Below, one piece after another: positions 11,369 through 13,463 of a stretch of DNA of 13,463 nucleotides. Source of the stretch: an uncultured Bacilli bacterium. Lineage in GTDB: Bacteria > Bacillota_I > Bacilli_A > RF39 > UBA660. How positions within the stretch are numbered: position 1 is the stretch's first letter; each line of letters starts with the position of its first letter. Where the stretch lies: positions 1-13,463 of the forward strand of contig CAKOLN010000018.1 in assembly GCA_934096075.1 (NCBI GenBank), given 5' to 3'. Position numbers and translations under genes: made by a program. The notes beneath the pieces are model-generated. The model was not told the origin of the DNA, ran no database searches, and saw only the letters and a program-made list of their open reading frames with translations.

Positions 11369-11935
11369 ATGAGAAAGATATTATTTGCTATTTTACTATG
11401 TGGGGTTATGGCTTTAGGATTAACAGGATGTGGCAAGTCTAGTGTAGAGGATGCTAAAAAAGATTTACAAGAAAGTCAAGAAAAATATGGTTTCGTTGAA
11501 AAAGAAACAACTGATGCTTTAGTTGCAAAATTTAATACTGAAGTAATGGATAATGATGGTTCTTCTTTAAATTCAGCATCAACTGATTATTTAACTGAAT
11601 ATAATAATCAGTATTGGTATGGATTACTTGATGGAGTTTCATTAGTAATTGTTCCAGAAAAATATACAGGAGATAAAGCAACTGACATTGTAGACTATAT
11701 GCTAATTTATGTAGATAAAGCTAGTAAGTATGGTGATGCTGCACTTACATATGCTAAACATTTAATAAAAGCAAATTATAATGAGGCAACGGAAACTGAA
11801 ATTAATACATTATTAGATGAAGCAAAAACTAAATCGACTACTGGTAAAACAGCATATAACGGAAAAGGTATCTCTGTTGGTTATTTAGATAGCAGTGATT
11901 ATTATCAATATCAAGTATTAAGATTTTACAAATAA
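11369..11935 (+). CDS. Lipoprotein, tandem copy 1
   Basis: A 188-aa exported lipoprotein. The start is ATG 11369, eight bases after GGAA; a TTG at 11363 is in frame but too close. MRKILFAILLCGVMALGLTGC is a classic lipoprotein signal with lipobox L18-T-G-C21, so the mature protein would be anchored outside the membrane through C21. The remainder is polar, with helical DAKKDLQESQEKY and Tyr-rich SSDYYQYQVLRFYK at the end. I recognise no catalytic domain; it looks like a small surface or binding protein. It is the first of two identical tandem copies, driven by an extended -10 promoter. Confidence 0.85.
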   Translation: MRKILFAILLCGVMALGLTGCGKSSVEDAKKDLQESQEKYGFVEKETTDALVAKFNTEVMDNDGSSLNSASTDYLTEYNNQYWYGLLDGVSLVIVPEKYTGDKATDIVDYMLIYVDKASKYGDAALTYAKHLIKANYNEATETEINTLLDEAKTKSTTGKTAYNGKGISVGYLDSSDYYQYQVLRFYK

Positions 11936-11974
11936 TTATAATTTATTGATTAGTTAGACAAATAGTAATTTGTT
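11936..11974 (+). repeat. Intergenic repeat, copy 4
   Basis: Starts on the first base after the stop codon: TTATAATTTATTGATTAG, then TTAGACAAATAGTAATTTGTT. The left half has diverged from the copies in the first array but the right half is nearly the same. ACAAAT (spanning the stop) and ATTTGT can pair. Confidence 0.75.
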
Positions 11975-11991
11975 GAAATGGAGGATTGATT

Positions 11992-12558
11992 ATGAGAAAG
12001 ATATTATTTGCTATTTTACTATGTGGGGTTATGGCTTTAGGATTAACAGGATGTGGCAAGTCTAGTGTAGAGGATGCTAAAAAAGATTTACAAGAAAGTC
12101 AAGAAAAATATGGTTTCGTTGAAAAAGAAACAACTGATGCTTTAGTTGCAAAATTTAATACTGAAGTAATGGATAATGATGGTTCTTCTTTAAATTCAGC
12201 ATCAACTGATTATTTAACTGAATATAATAATCAGTATTGGTATGGATTACTTGATGGAGTTTCATTAGTAATTGTTCCAGAAAAATATACAGGAGATAAA
12301 GCAACTGACATTGTAGACTATATGCTAATTTATGTAGATAAAGCTAGTAAGTATGGTGATGCTGCACTTACATATGCTAAACATTTAATAAAAGCAAATT
12401 ATAATGAGGCAACGGAAACTGAAATTAATACATTATTAGATGAAGCAAAAACTAAATCGACTACTGGTAAAACAGCATATAACGGAAAAGGTATCTCTGT
12501 TGGTTATTTAGATAGCAGTGATTATTATCAATATCAAGTATTAAGATTTTACAAATAA
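11992..12558 (+). CDS. Lipoprotein, tandem copy 2 (identical to copy 1)
   Basis: The protein has the same 188 residues as the gene at 11369-11935, including signal peptide and lipobox (C21). The ribosome binding site is slightly better here (GGAGG instead of GGAAG, eight bases from the ATG). Identity at DNA level points to a very recent duplication, or to gene conversion between copies. Doubling the gene would mainly raise dose. It has no promoter of its own that I can see, so it likely relies on transcription through repeat copy 4. Confidence 0.85.
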   Translation: MRKILFAILLCGVMALGLTGCGKSSVEDAKKDLQESQEKYGFVEKETTDALVAKFNTEVMDNDGSSLNSASTDYLTEYNNQYWYGLLDGVSLVIVPEKYTGDKATDIVDYMLIYVDKASKYGDAALTYAKHLIKANYNEATETEINTLLDEAKTKSTTGKTAYNGKGISVGYLDSSDYYQYQVLRFYK

Positions 12559-12597
12559 TTATAATTTATTGATTAGTTAGACAAATAGTAATTTGTT
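12559..12597 (+). repeat. Intergenic repeat, copy 5
   Basis: Identical to copy 4, directly after the stop of the second lipoprotein gene. It is followed by the same ATGGAGGATTGATTATG start region, but then by an unrelated gene, so gene start and repeat form one conserved boundary. Confidence 0.8.
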
Positions 12598-12614
12598 GAA
12601 ATGGAGGATTGATT

Positions 12615-13358
12615 ATGAAAAAAATATGTATCAGCGTAGGGATTGTTTTGATAGGACTTATTGCAATGGGAATTATAACAAACTATATAGATAGTGGTAG
12701 AGTAACAACAGGACATGAGCCAAAGTATTGTATCAAAATAGTTAATAATGATGGCAGTAAAGTGACATATTGGGGATTAGGTTATAAAGTTATTAGATAT
12801 GTTGGAGTATCGCCAAATGAACCTTATGAAAATAATATTGGCGTTAAAATGGGTAGTTGGTTTATGAGATACGAACTAGAACAAAAACTTAGTGCAAAAG
12901 AAATCAATAATTATATTATTAATTATTTAGAAGATAATAATGATATATCTAATTTTGCATTCAATTATGTTGATGATATAACTAATAAAGTAATAGTTGG
13001 TTTAATAAATAATAGTAAAGAAGAACAAGAAAAGTTTATTAAGAAAGTATTTATTGATGATGAAGCAAAAATATTAGATGCTATAAATAATCAAGAAATA
13101 ATAAAATTTGTCGAATCTAAAGATGTTTTTGATGGTAAAATCATTGTTGCAGAAGAAAACTATATAACTGTTGAAGTATTAAGAGATAGTAAATCATTTA
13201 AAGTGAAGGATAAAGTAACAATGAAAATATCAAGGCCAACAAATGGTACAAATGATTATTATGCAGTAAATAATAAAGTAAGAGTTACATTTAGTGGTTT
13301 AATTGAAGATTCAAATCCACCACAAATCAATGCAGTAAATATAGAACTTATATCATAA
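12615..13358 (+). CDS. Membrane-anchored extracytoplasmic protein, unknown function
   Basis: A 247-aa protein from ATG 12615 (eight bases after GGAGG). Residues 5-25 are a membrane helix (ICISVGIVLIGLIAMGIITNY) without a lipobox Cys, so this is an uncleaved anchor or signal, and the rest faces outside. The first external part contains KVTYWGLGYKVIRYVG and GSWFMRYEL, a pattern seen in uncharacterised Firmicutes surface proteins. The last 70 residues (DGKIIVAEENYITVEVL to VTFSGLIEDSNPPQI) have the alternating beta pattern of a small OB-like domain such as those of the DUF3221 type; that assignment is inference. It uses the same upstream 30 bases as the lipoprotein genes although the proteins are unrelated, and repeat copy 6 follows. 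Confidence 0.75.
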   Translation: MKKICISVGIVLIGLIAMGIITNYIDSGRVTTGHEPKYCIKIVNNDGSKVTYWGLGYKVIRYVGVSPNEPYENNIGVKMGSWFMRYELEQKLSAKEINNYIINYLEDNNDISNFAFNYVDDITNKVIVGLINNSKEEQEKFIKKVFIDDEAKILDAINNQEIIKFVESKDVFDGKIIVAEENYITVEVLRDSKSFKVKDKVTMKISRPTNGTNDYYAVNNKVRVTFSGLIEDSNPPQINAVNIELIS

Positions 13359-13360
13359 TG

Positions 13361-13402
13361 CAAATTACAATTTAGTAATTAGTTAAAAAAATAGTAATTT
13401 GT
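13361..13402 (+). repeat. Intergenic repeat, copy 6
   Basis: CAAATTACAATTTAGTAATT, then AGTTAAAAAAATAGTAATTTGTA. It is the copy closest to the apparent consensus. CAAATTAC and GTAATTTG at its ends are perfect complements, extended by one G-T and one T-A pair. The remaining 60 bases of the window after it show no gene. Confidence 0.8.
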
Positions 13403-13463
13403 ATAAGAAATTATATTAGTAAATGAAATAAATTTAATAAAAAATTAATTGTTTTTGTATTTA

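Larger units (their letters stand above)
11337..12605 (+). repeat. Perfect 623-bp tandem duplication (one gene plus one intergenic repeat)
   Basis: The unit starting at 11337 recurs with a period of exactly 623 bases at 11960, and its first 23 bases recur once more at 12583. I see no difference in the coding parts; the only difference near a boundary is GGAAGATT (11357-11364) versus GGAGGATT (11980-11987). The breakpoints lie in the right half of the intergenic repeat, so unequal recombination between repeat copies would produce this structure. An assembly artefact must be considered because the copies are identical. Confidence 0.9.

Noticed and set aside
11951..11960. GTTAGAC in repeat copies 4 and 5 matches the integron core-site pattern GTTRRRY.
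   Set aside because: The match is not kept in the other copies (GTTAGAA, ATTAGAA, GTTAAAA), and no paired complementary core site or integron integrase is present, so the repeats are not called attC sites.

Overview
The window is very AT-rich, uses the standard bacterial code (TGA acts as a stop), has strong AGGAGG-type ribosome binding sites and extended -10 promoters, and carries XRE regulators, a large serine recombinase remnant and a superoxide reductase. This points to an anaerobic low-GC Bacillota (Firmicutes/Bacilli-like), probably host-associated. It is an accessory region, with unrelated small genes, several pseudogenes, mobile-element fragments and repeats. No exact species can be given from the sequence alone.

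Layout. (1) 1-2330 is a run of short, unrelated plus-strand genes: the end of an exported protein, a small acidic protein, a desulfoferrodoxin-type superoxide reductase, an XRE/membrane protein and a frameshifted XRE gene. Several of the gaps hold the same roughly 40-bp AT-rich repeat. (2) 2326-3400 is minus strand. A decayed large serine recombinase is fused tail-to-tail to the cut XRE gene, followed by a 90-aa gene of unknown function with its own structured leader RNA. (3) 3767-7971 is a tight plus-strand operon: Nudix hydrolase, HIT-family protein (nonsense mutation), zinc-dependent phospholipase C-like protein, a possible ADP-ribosyltransferase-fold protein, a histidine phosphatase, and an unknown domain fused to a P-loop kinase. 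A separate 249-aa gene with a repetitive tail follows. (4) 8835-9454 has the left end of an IS3-family element, cut where it meets a truncated second copy of the 90-aa gene, again with the conserved leader. (5) 9598-11040 has a HETLH metallopeptidase-like gene, a GNAT pseudogene and remnants. (6) 11054-11330 has a 26-bp palindrome and a third copy of the leader RNA, with a promoter pointing away from the next genes. (7) 11336-13463 returns to the repeat-punctuated plus-strand array: two identical lipoprotein genes in a 623-bp tandem duplication and a membrane-anchored protein, each followed by the same intergenic repeat as in region 1.

Two patterns deserve most attention. First, single genes alternate with a conserved hairpin-capable repeat, and one duplication unit is exactly one gene plus one repeat. 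This resembles a gene-cassette array, although no matching integrase is visible. Second, a leader of about 105 nt with an intrinsic terminator occurs three times on the minus strand. Two copies are nearly identical although the genes behind them have diverged, so the RNA appears to be the conserved part. The operon at 3767-7971 may be a nucleotide- or ADP-ribose-processing module, but that is inference.
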